The notes under the pieces: model-generated
Told to the model about the DNA's origin: nothing
The model's input: the letters and a program-made list of their open reading frames with translations, nothing else
The model's database searches: none
Translations under genes and position numbers: made by a program
Source: Actinomycetota bacterium
GTDB taxonomy: Bacteria > Actinomycetota > Actinomycetes > Nanopelagicales > Nanopelagicaceae
Assembly: GCA_026392775.1 (NCBI GenBank)
Contig: JAPLBK010000143.1
Location: 1-14,258, forward strand
DNA length: 14,258 bases
Reading direction: 5' to 3'
In this document: one piece after another, positions 8,152 to 14,258 of the stretch
Layout: the number at the start of each line of letters is the position of its first letter
How positions within the stretch are numbered: position 1 is the first letter of the stretch

Positions 8152-9419
8152 GTGACTCGTGAACCGCCCTCTTTGATTGTCTTGTATTGGCCAGATGCCA
8201 CTATGTCACGCGTACGAGCAAAGCCGTCCCACACTTCAACAAATGATGTTGGAAGTGGTGAGATAGCCAAACGGATTGAATTAGGGGTGCGATAGTCAGG
8301 AATGACATTAGAAATCTCGCGCATTGCAACGCATATCTGAGCAGCATCAGGATGTATCAAAGAAATATGTCCACCACGCTCTTTAGCATCGCGTGAAGTA
8401 TTAAGTTCAAATCCAAGTGGAGCCAACCAGGCGTCATAAAGATCAATCATCATCTGTGTGCCAACTGCGGCCTTTTGCGCAATTGCAGCAATACCGGCTT
8501 CTTTAATCATTGAAAAAGCTGTTTGGACACAGCGAATACCAATCAGTGAGGGACTAGCAATCTGGAAGCCGCGAATGTTTTGTGCGCGCTCAAATACTGG
8601 GCCCATTTCAAACTGGGCATCTTGGGCAAACCAACCTTGAATTGGAACCTGTAATTCTTTTTGAATTCTCTTACTGACATATAACCAAGCAGGAGAACCT
8701 GGACCTGAGTTTCCATATTTATATGTGCAACCAACGCAAAGATCCACACCATTGGCATCCAAATTCAATTCAATCGCACCGACTGCGTGGCTGGCATCCC
8801 AAACAACCAGACCACCAATTGCACGTACTTGATCAGTAATTGATTTGATATCAGTTCTAGCACCTGAGCGATATTGAATAATCTGTAACGTCACAAGGGC
8901 AACATCATCATTAAGATATGGCGCTAGAACTTGGGTAGTAATGCGCTCATGTGTTGCAATTTCTGGATTTTCATTATAAATAAGGACAAGATTTAACCCA
9001 AACTGCTTAGCAATTCCATCAAGTATGTAGCGATCTGTTGGAAAGTTTGCTGCATCTGTAATGATTGTTTTGCGCCCAGGACGTGCATGCACGGCGGCTA
9101 GACAAAGTTGATAAAAGTTAACTGATGTTGTGTCACACACAAGAATTTGGCCAGGTCCTGCGCCTAAGGCCGCTTGTCCCAATAGATCCCCTGTTGGTTG
9201 AGCTTCATCAACCCAGTGGCCCCAACCGGTTACAACTTCTGCGCCCCATTCAGTCAAAAGATTATTTACAGCAGAAATAGTCTCTTTTGGAAGACGACCT
9301 AATGAATTTCCATCTAAATAACACAGCTCGGGGTCTTTGACCACAAATTGTGATTTGAAATGAGCGAGAGAATCGTTTTTATCTAGCTCTAGGGCGTATG
9401 CGCGGTCAGTAACGTTCAT
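8148..9419 (-). CDS. kynU: Kynureninase
   Basis: This is a PLP enzyme that cleaves kynurenine to anthranilate and alanine, 423 aa, which is normal length. Family marks are YLDGNSLGRLP (34-44), NFPTDRYILDGI (125-136), PLP-ring Asp208 and His211 in WDASHAVGA, and the Schiff-base lysine 234 in CTYKYGNSGPGSPAW. The C-terminal domain has FQIASPSLIG and an Arg-containing SIRLAISPLP. Some active-site segments look divergent: LQIIQYRSG where HVNYRTG-like sequence is usual, and GWFAQDAQF where a GWxGH-like stretch is common. Substrate preference may therefore differ, although kynureninase remains the best call given kynA next door. The ATG at 9419 has no Shine-Dalgarno sequence, and a TANNNT box 6 nt upstream suggests a leaderless start. 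No formamidase gene is in the operon, so N-formylkynurenine must be deformylated elsewhere. Confidence 0.9.
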   Translation of the reverse strand: MNVTDRAYALELDKNDSLAHFKSQFVVKDPELCYLDGNSLGRLPKETISAVNNLLTEWGAEVVTGWGHWVDEAQPTGDLLGQAALGAGPGQILVCDTTSVNFYQLCLAAVHARPGRKTIITDAANFPTDRYILDGIAKQFGLNLVLIYNENPEIATHERITTQVLAPYLNDDVALVTLQIIQYRSGARTDIKSITDQVRAIGGLVVWDASHAVGAIELNLDANGVDLCVGCTYKYGNSGPGSPAWLYVSKRIQKELQVPIQGWFAQDAQFEMGPVFERAQNIRGFQIASPSLIGIRCVQTAFSMIKEAGIAAIAQKAAVGTQMMIDLYDAWLAPLGFELNTSRDAKERGGHISLIHPDAAQICVAMREISNVIPDYRTPNSIRLAISPLPTSFVEVWDGFARTRDIVASGQYKTIKEGGSRVT

Positions 9420-9425
9420 GAAGGA

Positions 9426-9431
9426 AAGGTA
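9426..9431 (-). promoter_or_regulatory. Candidate -10 box of kynU-kynA (leaderless)
   Basis: TACCTT on the minus strand, 6 nt before the kynU ATG, fits TANNNT. A TTGCGC hexamer 17 bp upstream could be a weak -35 (TTG matches); it lies within the start of the divergent ABC-F frame. Its TA step (9430-9431) is shared with the opposite-strand box at 9430-9435. Confidence 0.5.
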
Positions 9432-9435
9432 CGCT
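9430..9435 (+). promoter_or_regulatory. Candidate -10 box of the ABC-F gene (leaderless)
   Basis: TACGCT on the plus strand lies 8 nt before the ATG at 9444 and fits TANNNT. No Shine-Dalgarno sequence or good -35 is visible. It overlaps the minus-strand kynU box at the TA of 9430-9431. Confidence 0.42.
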
Positions 9436-9443
9436 CTCCCATC

Positions 9444-9545
9444 ATGGCGCGCAATGTTGTAAATATCGAAGAGGTCTCAAAGGCCTTTGATATTAAAGAG
9501 CTGATTCAGCAAATCCTGAGTGCACTGTGGGCGAAGTTGTATTAG
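9444..9545 (+). pseudogene. Orphaned N-terminus of the ABC-F gene, out of frame after a deletion
   Basis: A 33-codon frame begins at ATG 9444 and ends at TAG 9543. Its first 18 residues (ending NIEEVSKAFDIK) are a normal ABC-F N-terminus, the first strand of ABC domain 1. From about 9498 the frame carries unrelated residues. In another frame, from about 9500, the sequence reads ADSANPECTVGEVVLGD, which is the stretch normally found roughly 70 residues later in actinobacterial ABC-F proteins and leads straight into the 505-aa frame. The join therefore lacks Walker A of ABC1 and shifts the frame. I read it as an out-of-frame internal deletion of about 200 nt (size estimated from family memory), real or an assembly error. 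Confidence 0.72.
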
Positions 9546-11044
9546 GGGATACCGCAAAACATGAATGGGCCAGTGAGCCAAATATCCGTGAAGTTTTCAC
9601 TGGATTATTTGGTTCATTCGATGATCATATTTTTGATCGCAAGTTCGGACAGTTATCTGGGGGAGAGCGCAGACGTGTGGGATTAGCCAAGCTACTCATC
9701 AACGAGCTTGATCTAATTTTGCTGGATGAGCCAACAAATCATTTAGATGTTGAAGGTGTTGCCTGGCTTGCACAGTATTTAAATAACCGAAAAGGCTTAG
9801 CTGTAACGGTTGTAACGCACGATCGTTGGTTTCTTGATGCAGTTACCGATCGCACGTGGGAAGTCGTTGATGGAAAAGTTGAAGAATACGATGGCGGATA
9901 CAGCGCTTTTGTTTTAGCTAAGGCTGAACGAGCACGCCAATCTTCTGTTTTGGATCAGCGCCGCAACATGTTGATTAAGAAAGAGCTTGCCTGGCTTCGC
10001 AGAGGAGCACCGGCCCGAACAACAAAACCAAAGTTTCGAGTCGATGCCGCAAATGTTTTAATTGCTGGGGAGCCTGAGCCACGCAACCAAGGTGAACTTC
10101 TTAGATTTGCACTTAACCGTTTAGGTAAGACGGTTTATGAGGCTCACCATGTTCAGGTAAAGCTTGGAGATAATGAATTAATTAATGATTTGTATTGGAA
10201 TGTTGGTCCAGGAGATCGCATTGGCATCGTGGGCATTAATGGTGCTGGTAAAACAACCTTAATGAAGACTCTGGTGGGTGATATCCAACCGACGGCAGGA
10301 AAGCTTGTAACTGGAATTACTGTTAAAGCAGCATTCCTTACACAACACCTAGATGAGTTAGATCCGACTTGGCGTGTCTTAGAAGCCGTTGAAAAAGTCG
10401 CTAACCGTGTTGAAATCGGCGGCGGACGAGAACTATCAGCTTCACAACTCTGTGAGCGATTAGGTTTTGATCGCGAATCACAGTGGACTCCTGTTGGTGA
10501 TTTATCAGGCGGAGAAAAACGACGCCTACAACTCACCCGCCTGCTGATGGATAGCCCCAATGTTTTATTGCTCGATGAGCCCACAAATGATTTTGACATC
10601 GAAACTTTGACGGAGTTAGAAGATCTACTTGATAGCTATGGCGGAACCCTCATTGTTATTTCTCACGATAGGTATTTCTTAGAAAGAGTGTGTGATCGCT
10701 TTGTTGGTTTGTTGGGGGATAAGAATGTGAGAGATCTTCCAAGGGGCGTGGATGAATATCTTGAACTTCGCCATGAAGCCTTACAACCCGATGTAAGCGC
10801 TCCCAAAGAGAAGAAAACTTCTAGTGCTGCCGAGGAGCGCCAACTCAAAAAAGACAAAGTTCGCCTTGAGCGCCAAATGGAAAAAGCGGATACACGGATC
10901 ACCGAACTTGAGGGTGAGCAAGAAGGTGCATCTTTTGATGCAGAACGTTTGCATGAAATCACCAATGAGATAGCGCAATTACGGGGTGAGAAAAACAGAC
11001 TCGAGGAAGAATGGCTTCAGGTCACGGTTTTGCTAGAAGGGTAA
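9527..11044 (+). CDS. ABC-F family ATPase, N-terminally truncated (ABC1 Walker A missing)
   Basis: This is a soluble twin-ABC protein of the ABC-F (Uup/EttA-like) group, which act on ribosomes; there is no membrane segment. The intact frame from GTG 9527 gives 505 aa. ABC1 lacks its start and Walker A but keeps the signature LSGGERRR (43-50), Walker B LILLDEPTNHLD (63-74) and switch VTHDRWF. An interdomain linker rich in Arg/Lys (about 131-175) follows. ABC2 is complete: Walker A GINGAGKTT (236-244), signature LSGGEKRR (326-333), Walker B VLLLDEPTNDFD (346-357) and ISHDRYF. A charged C-terminal coiled coil spans about 434-503. Whether GTG 9527 is used is unknown; it is simply the first usable start after the frame break. 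Without ABC1 Walker A, one ATP site cannot work normally, so the gene may be inactive or only recently damaged. Genes for two membrane proteins follow closely. Confidence 0.88.
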   Translation: MGEVVLGDTAKHEWASEPNIREVFTGLFGSFDDHIFDRKFGQLSGGERRRVGLAKLLINELDLILLDEPTNHLDVEGVAWLAQYLNNRKGLAVTVVTHDRWFLDAVTDRTWEVVDGKVEEYDGGYSAFVLAKAERARQSSVLDQRRNMLIKKELAWLRRGAPARTTKPKFRVDAANVLIAGEPEPRNQGELLRFALNRLGKTVYEAHHVQVKLGDNELINDLYWNVGPGDRIGIVGINGAGKTTLMKTLVGDIQPTAGKLVTGITVKAAFLTQHLDELDPTWRVLEAVEKVANRVEIGGGRELSASQLCERLGFDRESQWTPVGDLSGGEKRRLQLTRLLMDSPNVLLLDEPTNDFDIETLTELEDLLDSYGGTLIVISHDRYFLERVCDRFVGLLGDKNVRDLPRGVDEYLELRHEALQPDVSAPKEKKTSSAAEERQLKKDKVRLERQMEKADTRITELEGEQEGASFDAERLHEITNEIAQLRGEKNRLEEEWLQVTVLLEG

Positions 11045-11050
11045 GTTAAA

Positions 11051-11587
11051 ATGCGCTCTATGAGTCAACTATCGCACGCTATTGAAGTTATTCTCTTTCG
11101 TTCTCGTTTTCTGCTAGCCCCGCTTTACTTAGGATTAGTAGGTGCATTAGTTCTCTTGGGTTACCGCTTTATCATTGAATTTATTCATTTAGCTGAAAAA
11201 ATTGGCGATGCAACTCCCCAGAGTTTCACTCTAGATCTACTTGCACTTTTGGATTTAACGTTGCTCGCTAACCTCATTTTAATGGTTATCTTCGCTGGCT
11301 ATGAGAACTTTGTTTCCCGCATCGATGTGGCAACAGAGTCAAAGGATCGTCCACACTGGATGGGAACAATTGACTTTAGTGGCTTAAAAATTAAGTTGAT
11401 TGGTTCTTTAGTAGCGATCTCAGTAATTGAACTCCTCAAAGACTTTATTGAACTATCCGGTCAGGACCATGTTGGTGCAGGAACCAAATGGAGAATCGTT
11501 ATTCACCTGACATTTGTTGGCTCTGGAGTTTTGTTTGCACTGATGGATTGGATTGCCGACAAGCGAGAGTTTAGCGGCACGCATTAG
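11051..11587 (+). CDS. YqhA-family (UPF0114) membrane protein
   Basis: This 178-aa integral membrane protein is of unknown biochemical function. Conserved UPF0114 features are visible: RSRFLLAPLYLGLVGAL at the first membrane segment (17-38), LLDLTLLANLILMVIFAGYENFVSRI (66-91) with the GYE.FVSR motif, and GLKIKLIGSLVAISVIELL (111-129). A fourth hydrophobic segment is at about 148-168, and the termini are charged. The ATG at 11051 is 6 nt after the ABC-F stop, with a weak AGAAGGG about 10 nt before it. An in-frame ATG at 11060 is an alternative. It is likely co-transcribed with the ABC-F gene and the downstream transporter-like gene, 3 nt away. The membrane segments are seen in the sequence; the family is recognised by motif; function is not inferred. 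Confidence 0.85.
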   Translation: MRSMSQLSHAIEVILFRSRFLLAPLYLGLVGALVLLGYRFIIEFIHLAEKIGDATPQSFTLDLLALLDLTLLANLILMVIFAGYENFVSRIDVATESKDRPHWMGTIDFSGLKIKLIGSLVAISVIELLKDFIELSGQDHVGAGTKWRIVIHLTFVGSGVLFALMDWIADKREFSGTH

Positions 11588-11590
11588 TAG

Positions 11591-12532
11591 ATGCGCTTAG
11601 ATTTATTAGCTGCAATTTCTGGCTTAATGATTGCCTTGCAAGCGCGTGCAAATGGTGAACTCTCGCACCGACTAAATAATGGTCTAGAAGCAGCACTTGT
11701 TTCCTTTGGATCAGGGCTAATCATTATTACGGCCATTGCTGTATTTAATCCAGCAATTAAAGAGGGAATAAAGAACTTACGTGCGGCAGTTGCCAATAAA
11801 GAGATGGCGCGGTGGAAACTACTTGCCGGAGCTTTAGGCGGAGGTTTTGTTGCGATTCAAACTCATATTGTGCCTCTCATTGGAGTTGCAATCTATTCAG
11901 TGGCATCAATTGCAGGGCAAACGGCAATGTCCTTGGTTGTAGATCGAATTGGCCTAACTGGCGGCGGTAAGAAACTTATTTCTGGGCGCCGGGTTGCCGC
12001 AGCTGTATCAACAGTTTTGGCAGTCTTTGTTTCAGTCTTTGATCGAATAGACGCCGAGAATCTCTCACTTTTTGCTGTGGTGCTTGGTTGTATAGCCGGT
12101 GCTGTAGTGGGTGTGCAACGTGCGCTCAACGGCCAGATTAATGAGCATTCACATCAAAGTTTTACAACATCACTACTTAACTTCATTACAGGAACATCCC
12201 TACTTGTTGTTCTAATTCTTGGCGGTGTTCTCATTGGAAAGATTGAATTAGTGCCCTTACCTATGGGTCCATGGTGGATATACACCGGTGGAACTATTGG
12301 TGTCATTTATATTGCTTTCACTTCAACAATTGTGCAACACCTGGGTGTTCTAACCTTCACACTTTTTAGTGTTGGTGGGCAGCTAGTTGGATCCTTAGTA
12401 ATTGACTTAGTTTCACCAACAAATGGTGTGAATGTGAGTGCTTATCTTGTAACTGGAATTGTTATGACTTACTTGGGTGTTATTGCCGGTGGCGTAAATA
12501 GTTCACGAGTGCAGAAACCAAAGAAGCTGTAA
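11591..12532 (+). CDS. YdcZ/DUF606-family (DMT superfamily) membrane protein, two-domain
   Basis: This 313-aa membrane protein is made of two homologous halves of the YdcZ (DUF606) family, a branch of the drug/metabolite transporter superfamily; single-domain relatives are about 150 aa. Half one spans about 1-150: LLAAISGLMIALQARANGEL, then GALGGGFVAIQ, VPLIGVAIYSVASIAGQ and SLVVDRIGLTG. Half two spans about 158-305: GCIAGAVVGVQRALNGQI mirrors the first ARANGEL region, and SVGGQLVGSLVIDLV mirrors the first SIAGQ/SLVVDRIG region. About 9-10 hydrophobic segments are expected. The substrate is unknown. The start is 3 nt after the yqhA-like TAG (TAGTAG then ATG), so coupling is likely. The last 53 bp overlap the convergent dedA-like coding sequence, and both C-terminal ends are real coding sequence. 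Confidence 0.85.
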   Translation: MRLDLLAAISGLMIALQARANGELSHRLNNGLEAALVSFGSGLIIITAIAVFNPAIKEGIKNLRAAVANKEMARWKLLAGALGGGFVAIQTHIVPLIGVAIYSVASIAGQTAMSLVVDRIGLTGGGKKLISGRRVAAAVSTVLAVFVSVFDRIDAENLSLFAVVLGCIAGAVVGVQRALNGQINEHSHQSFTTSLLNFITGTSLLVVLILGGVLIGKIELVPLPMGPWWIYTGGTIGVIYIAFTSTIVQHLGVLTFTLFSVGGQLVGSLVIDLVSPTNGVNVSAYLVTGIVMTYLGVIAGGVNSSRVQKPKKL

Positions 12533-13085
12533 TACAGAAGGCTGCAATTGCATAAGACCAGGTTTTAACCCAAGGTAATGAAGCTGCGTAATAACCAGCA
12601 AGAGTAATACCCGCACCCCATAACAAGGCACCAAGTGCATTAGCCGATAAGAATTTGTAGTAGTTCATCTTTGAGGCACCAGCAATTGGTGGAACAAAGG
12701 TGCGAATCCAAGGGAAGAAGCGCGCAGCAACTACTGCCCACCACCCGGTTTGTTCATAGAAGCGCTCAGAGCGAGCAATCATCTTTTGCATGCGCGGGGA
12801 GTCATGCTTTTCAAGATAAGGACGGCCCACTAAACGGCCTAAAACAAAACCTATTTGATCGCCAAAGAAGGCAGCGATAAAGATGACGCTTACAAGAATG
12901 ACAATATTTATATCTCTGTGAGCTGCTGCAACCAAACCGGCGCTAAAGAGGATTGAATCACCAGGTAGGAAAAAGGCAAATAAAACACCGGTTTCAAAGA
13001 AAACTACTACTCCCACCGTTAAGTAGATCAGATACGGAGCCAGATTAGAAAGTTGAGTATCAAAAGATGCGGCTAGTTCAATCAC
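12480..13085 (-). CDS. DedA-family (SNARE-associated/VTT domain) membrane protein
   Basis: This 201-aa inner-membrane protein belongs to the DedA family, whose members are linked to lipid-carrier or lipid scrambling and membrane homeostasis. Motifs are clear: FFETGVLFAFFLPGDSILF (29-47), FFGDQIGFVLGR (73-84), the Arg/Pro block ARFFPWIRTFVPPIAGASKM (121-140) and FLSANALGALLWG (145-157). Hydrophobic segments also occur at 18-30, 60-75 and 175-195. The start is a GTG at 13083-13085 that overlaps the malic enzyme stop (GTGA), so translation is probably coupled to that gene. No independent Shine-Dalgarno sequence is seen. The 3' end runs 53 bp into the convergent ydcZ-like gene. The family is secure; the exact lipid or carrier substrate is not known from sequence. 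Confidence 0.93.
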   Translation of the reverse strand: MIELAASFDTQLSNLAPYLIYLTVGVVVFFETGVLFAFFLPGDSILFSAGLVAAAHRDINIVILVSVIFIAAFFGDQIGFVLGRLVGRPYLEKHDSPRMQKMIARSERFYEQTGWWAVVAARFFPWIRTFVPPIAGASKMNYYKFLSANALGALLWGAGITLAGYYAASLPWVKTWSYAIAAFCITASLVSALVNYLRHRQ

Positions 13086-14258
13086 ACTGATTTCTTAACC
13101 GCCGCAGCTACAGCTTTAGTCACATTTGGATCAAAGACGCTGGGCACAATAAATGAGGCATTGAGCTGCTCAGGAGAGACACAGTCAGCAATAGCTTCAG
13201 CTGCTGCAACTAGTAATTGATCAGTGATTTTATGGGCATTTGCATCGAGTAATCCTCGGAAAATTCCAGGAAATGCCAAAACATTGTTAATTTGATTTGG
13301 TTGATCACTGCGGCCTGTAGCAACAACGGTTGCATATTTACGTGCCACGACTGGATCGACCTCAGGATCTGGATTTGCAAGAGCAAAAATAATTGAACCC
13401 TTTGCCATTGTTGCAATGTCAGCCTCTTTAAGAATGTTTGGTGCGCTCACGCCAATAAACACATCAGCACCAACAAGAGCCTCTGGCATTGTTCCAATAA
13501 AACTATGTGGGTTACTGTTATCGATAAACCACTGCTGCATTGAATCTTCAGATTTCATGCCATGATGGATAACACCGTGGTGATTAAATCCAATAATGTT
13601 CTTGGCTCCACTGAGTGTGAGCAAACGGGCAATTGCATTTCCGGCAGCACCTACGCCGCTTAAAACAATCTTTACTGAGGACAGATCCTTTTTAACGAAC
13701 TTAAGAGCATTTCGAAGTGCAGCTAGAACAACAATGGCAGTTCCATGTTGATCGTCATGGAAAACAGGAATATCAAGGAGTTCGCGTAGTCGACGCTCAA
13801 CCTCAAAGCATCGGGGAGCAGAGATGTCTTCTAAGTTAATTCCGCCATAGACAGGTGCAATCAACTGGACTGTGCGAACAATTTCATCAACATCTTGTGT
13901 ATCCAGGCAAACAGGCCAAGCATCAACAGCAGCAAAGCGCTTAAATAGCGCAGCTTTTCCCTCCATCACAGGAAGTGCTGCTGCTGGACCGATATTTCCT
14001 AGGCCTAATACTGCTGAGCCATCAGTAACAACTGCCACTGTATTTCGCTTAATAGTGAGGCGGCGAGCATCTGCAGGGTCAGCAACAATTGCCTGACAAA
14101 TACGTGCAACACCTGGTGTGTAAGCACGAGAGAGATCATCACGTGTTTTTAGTGGAACTTTAGATTGAATTTCAATCTTTCCACCTAGGTGAAGAAGGAA
14201 TGTTCGATCACTGACTTTGCGAACTGTTAGTTCTGGGTTCTTTGCAAGTGCAATAGTT
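13082..14258 (-). CDS. Malic enzyme, ACT-domain type (5' truncated)
   Basis: This is a cytosolic enzyme that oxidatively decarboxylates malate to pyruvate with NAD(P)+. The frame is open to the window edge, giving 391 visible codons, so the start lies beyond 14258. Residues up to about 20 (AKNPELTVRKVSDRTF) look like the end of an N-terminal ACT domain found in many actinobacterial malic enzymes. The catalytic core follows: Tyr46 in AYTPGVARV, Lys101 in MEGKAALFK, the metal-binding segment EDISAPRCFE, and VFHDDQHGTA. The dinucleotide fold is GVGAAGNAIARLL. It ends at FDPNVTKAVAAAVKK without the phosphotransacetylase-like domain of MaeB. NAD versus NADP preference cannot be decided. A GTG at 14036-14038 is internal (TVAVVTDGSAVLGLG) and not the start. 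It shares a GTGA overlap with the downstream dedA-like gene. Confidence 0.92.
   Translation of the reverse strand, partial: TIALAKNPELTVRKVSDRTFLLHLGGKIEIQSKVPLKTRDDLSRAYTPGVARICQAIVADPADARRLTIKRNTVAVVTDGSAVLGLGNIGPAAALPVMEGKAALFKRFAAVDAWPVCLDTQDVDEIVRTVQLIAPVYGGINLEDISAPRCFEVERRLRELLDIPVFHDDQHGTAIVVLAALRNALKFVKKDLSSVKIVLSGVGAAGNAIARLLTLSGAKNIIGFNHHGVIHHGMKSEDSMQQWFIDNSNPHSFIGTMPEALVGADVFIGVSAPNILKEADIATMAKGSIIFALANPDPEVDPVVARKYATVVATGRSDQPNQINNVLAFPGIFRGLLDANAHKITDQLLVAAAEAIADCVSPEQLNASFIVPSVFDPNVTKAVAAAVKKSV

Noticed and set aside
10153..10965. Minus-strand open frames of 148 and 100 codons opposite the ABC-F gene
   Set aside because: They mirror conserved ABC motifs on the coding strand, have low-complexity Ser/Arg translations, and lack plausible start signals.
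14036..14038. GTG as the malic enzyme start
   Set aside because: The frame continues upstream with conserved malic enzyme sequence including the catalytic Tyr in AYTPGVARV, so this GTG is an internal valine.

Overview
This window looks like a piece of a compact, low-to-mid G+C actinobacterial chromosome, most like the streamlined freshwater acI/Nanopelagicales group. The support is indirect. The first gene is the actinobacterial GuaB1 type. The malic enzyme carries what looks like the tail of an N-terminal ACT domain, as in many actinobacterial homologues. Several start codons sit 6-8 nt behind a TANNNT -10 box, as expected for leaderless transcripts, and almost no sequence is intergenic. The lineage is an inference, because no rRNA or other phylogenetic marker is present. 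There is no tRNA, CRISPR array, insertion sequence or phage gene, and no gene-free stretch above 300 bp.

Layout: (1) 2-1315 (+) is the 5'-truncated guaB1 (GMP reductase/IMPDH family). (2) 1312-5260 (-) is a complete polyamine-type ABC importer operon, transcribed potA-potD-potB-potC. It has a strong hairpin terminator/attenuator between potD and potB and two small hairpins between potA and potD. (3) 5317-6729 (+) is a GT-B (MurG/GT28-like) glycosyltransferase-like protein, divergent from potA. (4) 6785-7360 (+) is a nitroreductase-family flavoprotein. (5) 7357-9419 (-) is a kynU-kynA pair (kynureninase, tryptophan 2,3-dioxygenase) with a 4-nt ATGA overlap and no formamidase gene. (6) 9444-12532 (+) is an ABC-F ATPase whose N-terminal ABC domain has lost its Walker A region by an out-of-frame deletion, followed closely by a YqhA-family and a YdcZ-family membrane protein. 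(7) 12480-14258 (-) is the 5'-truncated malic enzyme gene followed by a DedA-family membrane protein, joined by a GTGA overlap. The dedA 3' end overlaps the convergent ydcZ-like gene by 53 bp.

Functionally the region suggests a scavenging heterotroph: polyamine uptake, purine nucleotide interconversion, tryptophan breakdown toward anthranilate and alanine, and conversion of malate to pyruvate. The genes appear to be ordinary housekeeping and accessory metabolism arranged very tightly. I did not find a convincing new multi-gene system. The observations most worth a second look are the damaged ABC-F gene, the 24-bp divergent kynU/ABC-F promoter in which the two -10 boxes share a TA step, the strand-specific terminator inside the pot operon, and the 53-bp convergent coding overlap.
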